Shown in pieces: positions 48,610-58,709 of a stretch of DNA of 64,000 bases. This DNA comes from Candidatus Vesicomyidisocius sp. Pext_18_S21. GTDB taxonomy: Bacteria; Pseudomonadota; Gammaproteobacteria; PS1; Pseudothioglobaceae. The notes below the pieces were generated by a model. That model searched no databases and was not told the origin of the DNA. It saw only the letters and a program-made list of their open reading frames with translations. The position numbers and the translations under genes were made by a program. Each line of letters starts with the position of its first letter. Position 1 is the stretch's first letter. The stretch covers positions 637,798-701,797 of the forward strand of contig CP072535.1 in assembly GCA_021730165.1 (NCBI GenBank). Reading direction: 5' to 3'.

Positions 48610-49260
48610 TCAATTAATAGTCAATTTCTTATTTTTAATTACTCCTACTTTATCAGCAAAAATAGTCGCCTCATATTTGTCATGTGTTACTAAAATTGAA
48701 GTGATATTAGTTTTCTTTAAAATATCTCTAACCTGTAATACTAATCGTTCTTGATGATTCTTATCTAGACTAGAAAATGGTTCATCCAATAATAATAATT
48801 TTGGTGAAGGAGCTAATGCACGAGCTAAAGCAACACGCTGTTGCTCTCCACCTGAAAGCTGGTGTGGATATTTTCTCTCTACACCTTTCAAACCAATCAT
48901 CAAAAGCAATTCTTCAACCTTAGTTTTCTGTTCGCTATTTGATAAATTATAAATACCAAAAGAAATATTTTTTTTTACATTCATATGCGGAAATAACGCA
49001 TAATCTTGAAAAACCATTCCTATTTCTCTTAATTCTGGTGCTACATTATGTGTACCATTATTAGATAATTGTTTACCATTTAAAACTACCTGGCCACTTT
49101 GCGCCTCATCAAGTCCAGAAATAAACCTAAGTGCTGAACTTTTTCCACTACCACTATCGCCCAATAAGGCAAAAATATCACCTGTAGCAAGACTTAAATC
49201 AAAATCATTTAAAATTTGAGTGGTTTGATAGGAAATTGATAAATGGTTAACTAATAACAT
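48610..49260 (-). CDS. fbpC: Iron(III) ABC transporter ATP-binding protein, short form
   Basis: ATPase of 216 residues. Walker A is LLGDSGSGKSSALRFISG (about residues 33-50), signature LSGGEQQRVALARALAP (about 139), Walker B KLLLLDEPFSSLD and the switch His in LVTHD. The regulatory C-terminal domain found in most FbpC proteins (about 350 residues) is absent. It leads the operon, just behind a Fur-box-like palindrome. Confidence 0.9.
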   Translation of the reverse strand: MLLVNHLSISYQTTQILNDFDLSLATGDIFALLGDSGSGKSSALRFISGLDEAQSGQVVLNGKQLSNNGTHNVAPELREIGMVFQDYALFPHMNVKKNISFGIYNLSNSEQKTKVEELLLMIGLKGVERKYPHQLSGGEQQRVALARALAPSPKLLLLDEPFSSLDKNHQERLVLQVRDILKKTNITSILVTHDKYEATIFADKVGVIKNKKLTIN

Positions 49261-49275
49261 TTAATAATAAAAATG

Positions 49276-49295
49276 ATAATGATTCCTATCATTAT
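49276..49295. promoter_or_regulatory. Fur-box-like palindrome upstream of fbpC
   Basis: ATAATGAT-TCCT-ATCATTAT forms 8-bp arms. With the flanking bases, the sequence GATAATGATT matches the first half of the Fur consensus (GATAATGATWATCATTATC). It ends 16 bases before the fbpC start codon, well placed to repress the fbpCAB operon when iron is plentiful. Confidence 0.7.
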
Positions 49296-49326
49296 ATAAG
49301 ATATATCAATGATAATACCATATTAA

Positions 49327-51018
49327 CTAAATTTTGCAAAAAGACTTTAATGGAATTCTTTTGTTATTATCAATATCAGTCATGACAGTATCAAAATCCT
49401 CTGGATTTACCACTAAAAATTGTCCCATCATCCCCGCGTCTTCATGTTCCAATATATGACAATGATACATATAAGGGTATTGAGTATCTGCGTAGTGATC
49501 AAATTTAGCAATTATTCTTACGGTTTCTTCTGGCATAAGTAGTACAGTATCTTTCCAACCACGTTCATTTTCATTTGGCGATGTTGGACCTGAACCATCT
49601 CCTTGTTCTCTGTCAAGGATTTGAAATTGAATACCATGAATATGAAAAGGGTGAGTAGTATGTGCGCCGTTGGTAATTCGCCAAATTTCAATATCACCTT
49701 TTTTAACCACTTCATTAATTACATTCATGTCCATTTGAACACCATTAATTAGATGTAACATATGCTCACCTTCAAGTACAATGCCATTAATAACTTTAAA
49801 CATTGAAGTGAAAACTCGTCTATTGATTTTAAAACCACTCATAACTGTTAATCCAAAATTCCTAGTTTTAATAGCATCTGACTCTTTTAATCGGACTATT
49901 TCAGTGAGTTTATTAGGAATTTTTCTAACAACATTAGTACTAGTTGATTTATTAACGTAAATACTCATAACATCAAAATTAACTTTATCTAACCTATCTA
50001 CCGAATCCGACAAACGACCTGTACCACCTACTTTAAACGGACCACCAAACTGGTGACCGTTGAGTTTTTGTTTATCATAATATTCAGCACTAAAACTCTT
50101 AAACCGTAAAATTGTATTTTTACTATTACTTAAATCAATCAAAATTTCTACTCGTTCTGCAGGACCTAGCAATAGTCTAGTAAGTGAAACCGGTTTTTCT
50201 AAAAACCCCCCATCACTAGCAATTTGATAAAACTGAATATCTCCTTCAAAACCTAAATTGTAAATTCTCGCATTAGAGCCATTAAGTATTCTTAGTCTAA
50301 TCACTTGAGCAGGTACATTTAAAATAGGTACAGGCTTACCATTTACCAAAATTGTATAACCCTTCATGCCACCTGATTTATCAAAATCACCTTTATTTAA
50401 ATAAAGTAATTGGGCTTTTTCATCAAACCGCCTATCTTGAATCACCACAGGTAAATCATCAACACCATAAGTTTTAGGAATATCTAAAAATCTAGAAGTT
50501 TCATCATCAATTAAAAAAAAACCTGCCATACCCTTATACACTTGTTCACCCGTATAACCCTCAAGATGAGGGTGATACCATTGAGTTGAAGCTATTTGAT
50601 TAATGCGCCAACTAGGTTTCCATGTTTTATTAGGTGGAATAATTTGATACGGACCACCATCTTCTTTAGCCGGCAAATGCAATCCATGAAAATGTACAGT
50701 GGTATTAACTGATAAATAATTGGTTATTTCAAAACCCACATTATCCATATTATCCACCCGAATAGTTGGACCTAAAAGACTATCACCATAACCTAATACG
50801 CATGTTAACTTACCTTTAAAAATTTCTGTTGTATTGTGATTGATTGAAAATTTAAATATTCTTTTACCGTTAACAATTATAGGTTCAATAAGTGGTGGAA
50901 CAATAAAAGATCTGTCTGCATAATCAGGATGAATAAATTTATAAGAATACTTATCACTACGGCCCAATACTAGTACACTACTAGACAAAATAGATGTTTT
51001 AATAAAGTCTCTACGTTT
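49327..51018 (-). CDS. Multicopper oxidase with Tat-type signal
   Basis: Periplasmic oxidase of about 563 residues from the ATG at 51018 (MKRRDFIKTSI), giving a twin-arginine signal. The ATG at 51051 would put eleven residues before it. Copper ligands are visible in HFHGLHLP (about 110), WYHPHLEG (about 152), HPFHIHGIQF (about 455) and YHCHILEHEDAGMMGQF (about 525). No methionine-rich CueO loop is obvious. Related enzymes oxidise Cu+, Fe2+ or phenolics; the adjoining iron genes suggest a ferroxidase. Confidence 0.88.
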   Translation of the reverse strand, partial: KRRDFIKTSILSSSVLVLGRSDKYSYKFIHPDYADRSFIVPPLIEPIIVNGKRIFKFSINHNTTEIFKGKLTCVLGYGDSLLGPTIRVDNMDNVGFEITNYLSVNTTVHFHGLHLPAKEDGGPYQIIPPNKTWKPSWRINQIASTQWYHPHLEGYTGEQVYKGMAGFFLIDDETSRFLDIPKTYGVDDLPVVIQDRRFDEKAQLLYLNKGDFDKSGGMKGYTILVNGKPVPILNVPAQVIRLRILNGSNARIYNLGFEGDIQFYQIASDGGFLEKPVSLTRLLLGPAERVEILIDLSNSKNTILRFKSFSAEYYDKQKLNGHQFGGPFKVGGTGRLSDSVDRLDKVNFDVMSIYVNKSTSTNVVRKIPNKLTEIVRLKESDAIKTRNFGLTVMSGFKINRRVFTSMFKVINGIVLEGEHMLHLINGVQMDMNVINEVVKKGDIEIWRITNGAHTTHPFHIHGIQFQILDREQGDGSGPTSPNENERGWKDTVLLMPEETVRIIAKFDHYADTQYPYMYHCHILEHEDAGMMGQFLVVNPEDFDTVMTDIDNNKRIPLKSFCKI

Positions 51019-51081
51019 CATAACTATTCTCTTTTTAATCTTTGGAAGCAAAATAATCTCATAAAATATAATATAAAATTA

Positions 51082-51990
51082 TTACTTTTTTATTTGTTTA
51101 TAGGTAACAATAAAAGGGAGAAATAACAAATCTTTCAAACTTTGAAAGTTTTTCATCTGTGTCTTTTCTAAACCAAATTTAATATTAGTTATGTTTTTTG
51201 AAAGAATTAATGTGCCAAATAAATAGTCCCAAACTGACAAAAAACCACCAAAATTAGTATTTATATGGTTCTTAGAATGATGAATTTGATGTTGTAGAGG
51301 AGAGATTAAAAATAGCTCAATCACATTTCCAAAACCTAACTTAATATGAGAATGTCTAAGATTAGACCCTAATAATGAAAATATAAAAACAAACAAATTA
51401 ACACCTAGGATATCATAAATATTCACCAAACTGCCAAATAAAAATACAAAAACACCTGTCACACAACCGATACTTAGAGAATAGCGAAAACCAAACAGCA
51501 AGAATTCAATAGGATGCACTCGATAAAACGTCAGTGGATTTAAAACTTTAGCACTATGATGTACTTTATGAAACACCCATAACCATGGCACAAAATGTAA
51601 TAAACGATGTAACCAATAACGGGTAAAATCACTTAAAATAAATAAAATTATTGTAAATAGCACCATCACTTCTGTATAAGATAAAGTTTCTATTCTCACA
51701 AAACCATATTGATTTAACAAGACAATATTAACAAACAATGCAACTTCTTTAGTACTTATTACCACTGGTGATATAATCATAACTCTAAAGAATACAGAAA
51801 AAATAAAATAACTATAATCCAACAAACTAGAAGGATGTAGCCAAAGTTTTTTTGATAAAACAATACGTTGCTGTTTTGGATGTAATTTTAAAAAAATAAA
51901 CGCAATCATCAATGAAGTTAGTAAAAATAACCAATAAATTCGCCTATGAGGATCAATTAAGTATTCAAACAGATTAATCTCCATCAGCAT
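51082..51990 (-). CDS. Fatty acid hydroxylase / sterol desaturase superfamily protein
   Basis: Membrane di-iron protein of 302 residues with four or five helices and the three histidine boxes HRLLH (about 127), HKVHH (about 141) and QHQIHH (about 233). Members hydroxylate or desaturate lipids with O2. It overlaps the imelysin gene upstream by 17 bases, so it is part of an apparently iron-related operon, where such an enzyme is unexpected. The lipid substrate is unknown. Confidence 0.82.
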   Translation of the reverse strand: MLMEINLFEYLIDPHRRIYWLFLLTSLMIAFIFLKLHPKQQRIVLSKKLWLHPSSLLDYSYFIFSVFFRVMIISPVVISTKEVALFVNIVLLNQYGFVRIETLSYTEVMVLFTIILFILSDFTRYWLHRLLHFVPWLWVFHKVHHSAKVLNPLTFYRVHPIEFLLFGFRYSLSIGCVTGVFVFLFGSLVNIYDILGVNLFVFIFSLLGSNLRHSHIKLGFGNVIELFLISPLQHQIHHSKNHINTNFGGFLSVWDYLFGTLILSKNITNIKFGLEKTQMKNFQSLKDLLFLPFIVTYKQIKK

Positions 51991-52939
51991 CTAACACCTT
52001 AGAGACAAACCCCAATTTATCCATTAAAGAAATATAATAGGCTTTCATAAGCCTATTAGTTGATTGATATAAACGTTTACCTTTGTCGTTAATAAAATCA
52101 AAATCGGACATATTATTCGCATTAGCAATTGAATCATTTAATGCACTAATAGCCTGATCGATCTCTTTTCTTGCTTTAAATTGACGCGATATATCTCCAA
52201 AATCTTGATAATCTGGTGAATTAATAACCTGAGCTTGTGTTTCAAGAATAGCTTTAATAGCATTGACACTATTGCCACTAGTTGCATACTCTGATCTATA
52301 ATTATTCGGTTTATTCTTAAATTTTTTACTCAAACCAGCTACATCACCAATACGCCACTCTTTAAGTTTATAAGTACCAGCAATTAAAGTATTTAGCAAA
52401 ATTGCACTGGCATATTGCTCACTTTCAAGGAATTTTGACTGATACATTTTATAACCATCTAAAATTTCTAACAAATAGCTTTTGATTGACTTGGCAATTA
52501 TTAGCGCCATATTTTTAACCCTCTGATGAGACAAATCTTTTGTAAAAAGAACATATTCCAAAGCATTAATAGTTTTATGTGAATACTTATACATAGCATT
52601 AAATAGCTCATCATTACTATTAATAATTAAATCTAATTGAGGTTTAATCTCCTCATTATTCCCATGAAATATATCAATGTATCTTGGTGTGTCTAAATAA
52701 TCCTCATTTAAATCACCCAATAAATAAGTAGTTTCAACTTTCTTCCAACTTGAAACTACGTTACCAAATTGCATTTTAATTCTTGTAGGATTAGCTTGAT
52801 TAATATTATCAATTAATAGCTCAACATTTTTAATGGCTAATATAATATTAACAATGATAACTTGGTTAAAAAACTTTTCACTAACTGCATTTACAATAAT
52901 CGATACAAATAAAATAATAACAACCAAGTATCTCATCAA
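51974..52939 (-). CDS. Imelysin-family periplasmic protein, second copy
   Basis: Protein of 321 residues. An N-terminal signal/anchor (MRYLVVIILFVSIIVNAVS) is followed by an all-helical imelysin-like fold. KTINALEYVLFTKD (about 138) corresponds to the GxHxxE region, but the glycine and histidine are not conserved. It pairs with the di-heme cytochrome and the first imelysin, as in IrpA-type iron loci. It may be a cytochrome partner rather than a direct metal binder. Confidence 0.7.
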   Translation of the reverse strand: MMRYLVVIILFVSIIVNAVSEKFFNQVIIVNIILAIKNVELLIDNINQANPTRIKMQFGNVVSSWKKVETTYLLGDLNEDYLDTPRYIDIFHGNNEEIKPQLDLIINSNDELFNAMYKYSHKTINALEYVLFTKDLSHQRVKNMALIIAKSIKSYLLEILDGYKMYQSKFLESEQYASAILLNTLIAGTYKLKEWRIGDVAGLSKKFKNKPNNYRSEYATSGNSVNAIKAILETQAQVINSPDYQDFGDISRQFKARKEIDQAISALNDSIANANNMSDFDFINDKGKRLYQSTNRLMKAYYISLMDKLGFVSKVLDADGD

Positions 52940-52945
52940 CTTGCC

Positions 52946-54313
52946 CTATATCTCATTCAAAAATTGCAATATTTTACCTCTACTGCTAACAGATAAATTC
53001 ATAAACAAAGTTTTAGACTTCTCAGCCTCACCACCATGCCAAATGATTGCCTGTTCGAGATTACTTGCACGACCATCATGCAAAAAATTCTTATTATCTT
53101 TAAGTATTAAAGAAACTCTGCCCAATCTCCACAATGGGGGTGTACGCCATTCATTACCTAAAGCATCAAATTCTGAACGACCATCTGCTAAATCCTTTCC
53201 CATATCATGTAATAGAAAATCACTATATGGATATATAGTAACATTAGGCAATGAATAACTTGGAACATGACATTGTGAACATCCTATTTCAGAGAATAGT
53301 ATTTGTCCTTGATATTGGCTAATAATAGATTTTGGCAGTTTCAAATGTGTCAAATAATAACTAATAGCATTTAATCTTTGTGCTGTTAGCTCATGTTTTT
53401 CTCCATCTTTTGAGGAATTAATACATTCAACTTGTATTGATGTGCAAGACTGATGTTCGTAAATAGGATTAGTTAAACCTATATCATTAACAGCAGCAGT
53501 GGCTGATTGATACTTTACTGTTGGTACAGAAGCTTTCCAAGAATAACGACCAATCTCAATTTTATTAGTCTGCTCTGACCAAACCCTATTAGCTTTACCA
53601 GAAATACCATCATGATTAGAATCATTAATATCTTCATTAGCTAGAATTTGTTCATCAGTAATTTGTTCTAATAACCCCAAACCCACAAGCGCTGGTGCAA
53701 TTCTAGCAGAAATAATTGTATTAGGAAGTAAATCACCATAACCCAATTTCTCTAATTCAACTATTGGTTGTTGCAAAATGATGATAGTACTATCAGAATA
53801 ATAAATATTTTTGGTTGAATAATGCACTAAAGACTTGGCTTCAAAAGGCACACCAGGAACTCCATTAATACTAATTTGAACACCATAATTTGGCTCAGGA
53901 ATAGAACCAAGTTTAGCTATCATTTCTTGATGCTCATCAGTACCATTTGAAGGTATAGATAAGCGTATTACGTGTGACCTATCAACGATATTATTTACTT
54001 TAAATACTTTTCCACGACCATTTTTTACATGGCAAATAACACAACTATTAGCACTAAATAATGGACCTAATCCATCACGTGCTGTTGTTGAACTAGGAGC
54101 TTCTACCCAAGGAATACTAAAAAAACTCTTTCCTAAAATAAACTTATCCAGTTGATCATTACTTAAATTAGGCTGAACTTGCATAAAAGATTGACTTAAC
54201 TCGTAGTTTGATAAATTACTAAAATCATTAGCAAAAACCCTTTCCATTAGACTAATAACAAGAAATAATATGATTAAAACTGCTAAATATTTATAGTTTA
54301 ATTTCCTCAGCAT
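52946..54313 (-). CDS. Di-heme c-type oxidoreductase (DUF1111/DHOR family)
   Basis: Secreted cytochrome of 455 residues. A signal peptide is followed by two haem-binding CxxCH sites, SCVICHVKNG (about residue 96) and GCSQCHVPSY (about 350), and the conserved HDMGKDLADGRSEFDALGNE and FLHDGRA motifs. It resembles di-heme peroxidase-like thiol/iron oxidoreductases encoded beside imelysins. It overlaps the first imelysin gene by 23 bases, so the two are made together. Confidence 0.85.
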   Translation of the reverse strand: MLRKLNYKYLAVLIILFLVISLMERVFANDFSNLSNYELSQSFMQVQPNLSNDQLDKFILGKSFFSIPWVEAPSSTTARDGLGPLFSANSCVICHVKNGRGKVFKVNNIVDRSHVIRLSIPSNGTDEHQEMIAKLGSIPEPNYGVQISINGVPGVPFEAKSLVHYSTKNIYYSDSTIIILQQPIVELEKLGYGDLLPNTIISARIAPALVGLGLLEQITDEQILANEDINDSNHDGISGKANRVWSEQTNKIEIGRYSWKASVPTVKYQSATAAVNDIGLTNPIYEHQSCTSIQVECINSSKDGEKHELTAQRLNAISYYLTHLKLPKSIISQYQGQILFSEIGCSQCHVPSYSLPNVTIYPYSDFLLHDMGKDLADGRSEFDALGNEWRTPPLWRLGRVSLILKDNKNFLHDGRASNLEQAIIWHGGEAEKSKTLFMNLSVSSRGKILQFLNEI

Positions 54314-55598
54314 TCATTATATTTCTAACTGTTAAATCAATACCATTTGATTTTGCTACATAAATCATTTGATCACCAATGGCTCTTAACTCATTTTTAA
54401 GTTTTTTGATTTGCCTAGCTTGAGAGTCATTCGGACGAATTTGATAATCAAAATGACGACTTACTTGTGCCAATGTATTCATTTGATTAATTTTAGTATT
54501 TACTGATGCAATTAAACCCATTAACTTAGTCTTATCTTTCATAGCATCAATAAATCCTACACCATAGTCAAAACTATTATAAGTACCGAACAATAAATTC
54601 TTAAAACCTTGAAAATTTTGCGTTATATCACGATGTGTATTATCAGAAAAACAACTATGCTCATCTTCTTCAGATGGTGTTAGTACTGCTATTGCAATAC
54701 GCTCATTAGCAAGTTCAGATTTAATAAAAATACCTAATCCAGAAAAAATTTGCTTAAGTGCCACCTTTACATCAATATTCTTAGTCACATCAGAATTTTT
54801 ACCCAATAATGCTGCTTTATAATTAGTACTATCACCATCTGCCCAAGCCGAAGTTATTGACTCTAAGTCAGCAATAATTAGACTCACTGCTGCATTTAAA
54901 TATTGTTTACGACGATCAGCATTTGCATTAATCGTATAATCAGCAAGTGCTCTCTGACCTGCTAATAAAGCGCCATGAGTTACACCATCTTTTATAAAAT
55001 TAGCATAATCCTGATCTTGACCCCATAATAAAAACTCAATAACGTGATAACCAGTTGCAACATTAGCATAACCACCATTTTCATTAAGCGCTACTAACAC
55101 ATCAGAAGTAATTATACTTACATCAATCACTAAGGGATTTTCCCCACCTGGATTAAACATGCCTGGGGTGTCAATAATATTACCTGATGTTTTTCTACCC
55201 TTAGCATCGGTTGTATAGTCAATCATATTTTCATCTAACGGCCAAGCATTTAGTCGCCCTTCTGGTGCACCATAAGATGTATGCCAACCTTCCTCTGCAT
55301 CAATAGGCCCATTAGACAATCTAAACACTTCAGTTTGACCATAAGATTCACGAGCATTCAACCATGCCGCTTTGGCATTTCCCATTGTTTCTATTGTAGG
55401 ATTATTTGTAAAATCTTTCAGTTTTATCCCTAGTTTTTTGGCATCATTTAGAGCGTCCATATAGTTTACAGTTGCAATATTTGCATAAGTGATTAACAAC
55501 GGATTAGTCTCATCTCTACTCAAGAATACACTTACAGCAGAAATTACTATTACCACTGTTAAAACAAATGAAATCATCAATTTTTTTTGTATTATCAT
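54291..55598 (-). CDS. Imelysin-family (IrpA-like) iron-regulated periplasmic protein
   Basis: Protein of 435 residues with an N-terminal signal or anchor (LMISFVLTVVIVISAVSVFL). It has the imelysin signature GxHxxE in GYHVIEFLLWGQD (about residue 195) plus RLSNGPIDAEEGWHTSYGAP and EGRLNAWPLDE. The family is induced by iron limitation in several bacteria and is proposed to bind periplasmic iron. It is the first gene of the imelysin-cytochrome-imelysin-hydroxylase block. Confidence 0.87.
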   Translation of the reverse strand: MIIQKKLMISFVLTVVIVISAVSVFLSRDETNPLLITYANIATVNYMDALNDAKKLGIKLKDFTNNPTIETMGNAKAAWLNARESYGQTEVFRLSNGPIDAEEGWHTSYGAPEGRLNAWPLDENMIDYTTDAKGRKTSGNIIDTPGMFNPGGENPLVIDVSIITSDVLVALNENGGYANVATGYHVIEFLLWGQDQDYANFIKDGVTHGALLAGQRALADYTINANADRRKQYLNAAVSLIIADLESITSAWADGDSTNYKAALLGKNSDVTKNIDVKVALKQIFSGLGIFIKSELANERIAIAVLTPSEEDEHSCFSDNTHRDITQNFQGFKNLLFGTYNSFDYGVGFIDAMKDKTKLMGLIASVNTKINQMNTLAQVSRHFDYQIRPNDSQARQIKKLKNELRAIGDQMIYVAKSNGIDLTVRNIMNAEEIKL

Positions 55599-56364
55599 GT
55601 ATATTTCTCCTTACACTTATAAAGATTCTATAGTTGCTATAATTAGCATTCAAAAGCGATTTATAAACTATTATTTGATTTTTATCTGTCCATTTTATTA
55701 TTTTCAAAAAAAATAATTATGCCTTATAACTGATAAAAAGCTATAAGCTAAACCCAAAGTCATTCAACTTAGACCATTATTTAAATTAAATCCTAAATGA
55801 TAATAATTAGAACTGCTATAACTCGTTATATCATTTTTAAAATAATTTACACTAATACTAATCAATATATCAACTGCTGTATCTGTAATAATATTCATAT
55901 ACTTAATACTATTTATCCTATATATTTTAATTAAAAACATCTACAGAACTACTTCTGCAAATTTAATGCCTGTGTGTATTACTCTTAATTCACATTCTTT
56001 TATTTTATTAAAAAGAGTTAATTTCTTCAAGTTAGTAAATGATATCAGTTATTATTTGTATTTATAATAAAATATAAAAATTATGTAATATATCATTATT
56101 CTTAGCTATTGAGAAAAAATAAAACCTATTAAATACTCAGTTATGCTATTCACTAAATTAATTACCATAGATCTAGCGTTTGAATTTAATTTTATGATTG
56201 ATATTATTAACAACAAATTTATCTTAAAATTATATAAGTTCTACTTTGATTTACTCATATGCTACACAAAAAAAGAAAGTATAAGTAATTAGATATATCT
56301 TAATAATTGCATATTATAAATATATAACATAAAATAAAATAGTCATTATTCATCTTTTACCACT
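55599..56364. other. Divergent intergenic region, no gene seen
   Basis: About 765 AT-rich bases between the imelysin operon and the cation pump. AATGATAATAATTAG near 55796 resembles one half of a Fur box but has no clear second half. No RNA gene or remnant was recognised. Confidence 0.4.
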
Positions 56365-57504
56365 TTGGATTTAACTAAACGTACTCAAGCCAGTCAAAAA
56401 GTTACTCTTGTAGGTATCGCTGTTAATTTTTTATTGGCGATATTGAAAGTTATTACAGGTTCTATTGGAAATTCTGGTGCTTTGATTGCAGATGGTGTCC
56501 ACTCATTTTCTGACTTATTATCTGATGGATTAGTTCTATATGCTACTAAACATTCAACCCTTGATGCCGACGAAGAGCACCCTTATGGACATAATCGATT
56601 TGAAACAGTTGCTATTCTAGGTCTTGCAATTATTTTAACTATTGTTGGTTTAGGTATTATTTTAGATGCAATGATTAAATTAACTAACCCTATAACACTT
56701 TCACACAGTACCTTACTTTTAAATATTACTATCTTATCAATTTTTTCTAAAGAAGCTTTATATTGGTATACTCTAAAAGTAGCCAATGATTATAAATCTG
56801 ACTTATTAAAAGCCAATGCTTGGCATCATCGTTCAGATGCATTATCTTCAATTGTGGTACTAATCGGTATTCTTGGTAGTTTAAATGATTATCCATATTT
56901 AGATAGTATTGCAGCTATCGTTGTGGGTGTCATGATTATTTATATTGCTTGGAAATTAGGTCTAAGTGCAACTAAAGAACTAGTAGACACCTCTATTGAT
57001 GCACAACAAGTAGCAGAATTAAAGCACGCACTAGGACAAATTAATGATGTTAATAGTGTTCATTCTCTACGTACTCGCAAAATTGGACACACTATTTCTT
57101 GTGATGTACACATACAAGTTGATCCTTTCTTAAGTGTTAGCGAGGGACATATTATTAGTATCAGTGTTGAACGTGTAGCCAAAAAATGCTTAAAAAACTT
57201 AAACGATGTAACAGTTCATATTGATGTAGAAGATGATGAAACTAATTCTCCTTACAGGACATTGCCAGAACGTTCAGAAGCGTTAGGAATTCTAACTAAA
57301 GCCTTATTTAATAACAAATACAGAAGTGAAATTAGTCGTATTCAATTACATTATTTAGAAAATAAAATTCATGTAGATTTTTACTTGCCACTTAAATGTC
57401 TTCAAACTGACAATACTGCTGATAAAATACTAATTAAGTTACAAGAGACTGTAAACAATCTTGATAATTTTGGAAAGATTAAGGTTTATTTTAGCCAAAA
57501 TTAA
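56365..57504 (+). CDS. Cation diffusion facilitator (FieF-like)
   Basis: Zn2+/Fe2+ efflux pump of 379 residues with six transmembrane helices. Metal-site motifs are ADGVHSFSDLLSDG (about residue 42), HPYGHNRFE (about 72) and NAWHHRSDALSS (about 151), followed by a cytoplasmic C-terminal domain. The start codon appears to be TTG at 56365, as no ATG or GTG lies nearby in frame. FieF proteins have about 300 residues, so the C-terminus is extended. It may balance the iron importers next door. Confidence 0.85.
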   Translation: MDLTKRTQASQKVTLVGIAVNFLLAILKVITGSIGNSGALIADGVHSFSDLLSDGLVLYATKHSTLDADEEHPYGHNRFETVAILGLAIILTIVGLGIILDAMIKLTNPITLSHSTLLLNITILSIFSKEALYWYTLKVANDYKSDLLKANAWHHRSDALSSIVVLIGILGSLNDYPYLDSIAAIVVGVMIIYIAWKLGLSATKELVDTSIDAQQVAELKHALGQINDVNSVHSLRTRKIGHTISCDVHIQVDPFLSVSEGHIISISVERVAKKCLKNLNDVTVHIDVEDDETNSPYRTLPERSEALGILTKALFNNKYRSEISRIQLHYLENKIHVDFYLPLKCLQTDNTADKILIKLQETVNNLDNFGKIKVYFSQN

Positions 57505-58016
57505 AAAACAACGATAAGCATACTAATAACGCTTAATAATGTATCTACTACCATCTGTATGGAGTCTATTTTATTAAGTATTAATAACCTCTTCTTGCAC
57601 CATAAATAATGCGTGTTATTTTTCCTACAATAGTTTTTTAATTGGATTAGGAACTATACTTAACTATTACCTTGATGATTTATACCTATTGCTAAAATAA
57701 TAACACCTCGGATATACTCAAGTTTAATTATTACATTAAAATTTAAGCGATTAGAACTCATAAAAAGCACGTTTAATCACTATAACATAAGATTACTATT
57801 TTTATATAAAAATAGTCGTATTATGCTCAGTCCCATATACACAACCATTAAATTTAAACTTATTAAACTCAAATAAACCGAAATCTATTACTCTTAAAAC
57901 GAAATCAATCCCTAAAATTTCATTAAAAAATATTTAATAATTTTTCTAGGTTTATCTAACACATATTACACCCTTATGATATACTTTTATTTTTTTAAAT
58001 TTTAAGGATTAAACAA
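57505..58016. other. Intergenic region with a 22-base palindrome
   Basis: About 510 bases upstream of the thioredoxin gene. A perfect spacer-free palindrome, ACTATTTTTAT/ATAAAAATAGT, lies at 57795-57816. TATGATATAC near 57978 could be the -10 region of the thioredoxin promoter. No gene remnant identified. Confidence 0.5.
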
Positions 58017-58376
58017 ATGGCAATATTAGAACTAAATCTAAGTAATTTTGATGAAACCATTCAAAATAATGACATTGTTGTACTAGACTTTTGGGCTCCA
58101 TGGTGTGGTCCTTGCAAACAGTTTGCACCCACTTATGATGAAGTTTCTAACAAAGTAGATAATGTTATTTTTGCTAAAATAAACACCGAAGATGAACAAA
58201 AACTAGCAAGTAAATTTCAAATTCGATCCATTCCTACTCTAATGATTTTCAGAGAACAAATTGAAGTATTCTCTCAACCAGGAGCAATGTCAGGTTCTAA
58301 TTTAGAAGATGTTATTACTAAGGCCAAAGCGTTTGATATGAACAAAATACGTGAAGAAACTAAAAAGAAAAAATAA
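58017..58376 (+). CDS. trxA: Thioredoxin
   Basis: Small redox protein of 119 residues with the active site WAPWCGPC (about 27-34) and cis-proline SIPTLMIF. An AAGGA ribosome binding site lies 8 bases upstream. The C-terminus carries a short basic tail (EETKKKK). It supplies electrons to ribonucleotide reductase and other enzymes. It could be a second thioredoxin rather than the main TrxA. Confidence 0.85.
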   Translation: MAILELNLSNFDETIQNNDIVVLDFWAPWCGPCKQFAPTYDEVSNKVDNVIFAKINTEDEQKLASKFQIRSIPTLMIFREQIEVFSQPGAMSGSNLEDVITKAKAFDMNKIREETKKKK

Positions 58377-58382
58377 TTATTA

Positions 58383-58709
58383 TTATAATTTTAAATATTT
58401 TTTTTCATTAAATCCAACTATAATATCATCACCAAATATCAATATTGGGCGTTTGATAAGTGTTGGGTTTTTCAATACTAATTCTAAAGTAATATTACCT
58501 TTTTCTTCATTATTTAAATTTCGATAAGTAGTAGAACGCTTATTAATAAGATTTTCCCAAGTGACTTTATCTACAAATATTTGCAACTTAGTTTTATCAA
58601 TCGGATTATCACGAAAATCAATAAATTCAAAATCAACCTGATGGTTAATTAAAAATTTTTGTGCTTTTTTAATGGTATCGCAATTTTTAATCCCATACAT
58701 TTTAATCAT
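58383..58709 (-). CDS. ArsC/Spx-family protein (YffB-like)
   Basis: Protein of 108 residues with a thioredoxin-like ArsC fold. MYGIKNCDTIKKAQKFL has a single N-terminal cysteine at residue 10, and FIDFRDNPI and TLIKRPILI are typical. Members include arsenate reductases and the uncharacterised YffB; the IKNCDTIKKA form fits YffB rather than true ArsC. It shares one base with the next gene upstream. Confidence 0.85.
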   Translation of the reverse strand: MIKMYGIKNCDTIKKAQKFLINHQVDFEFIDFRDNPIDKTKLQIFVDKVTWENLINKRSTTYRNLNNEEKGNITLELVLKNPTLIKRPILIFGDDIIVGFNEKKYLKL

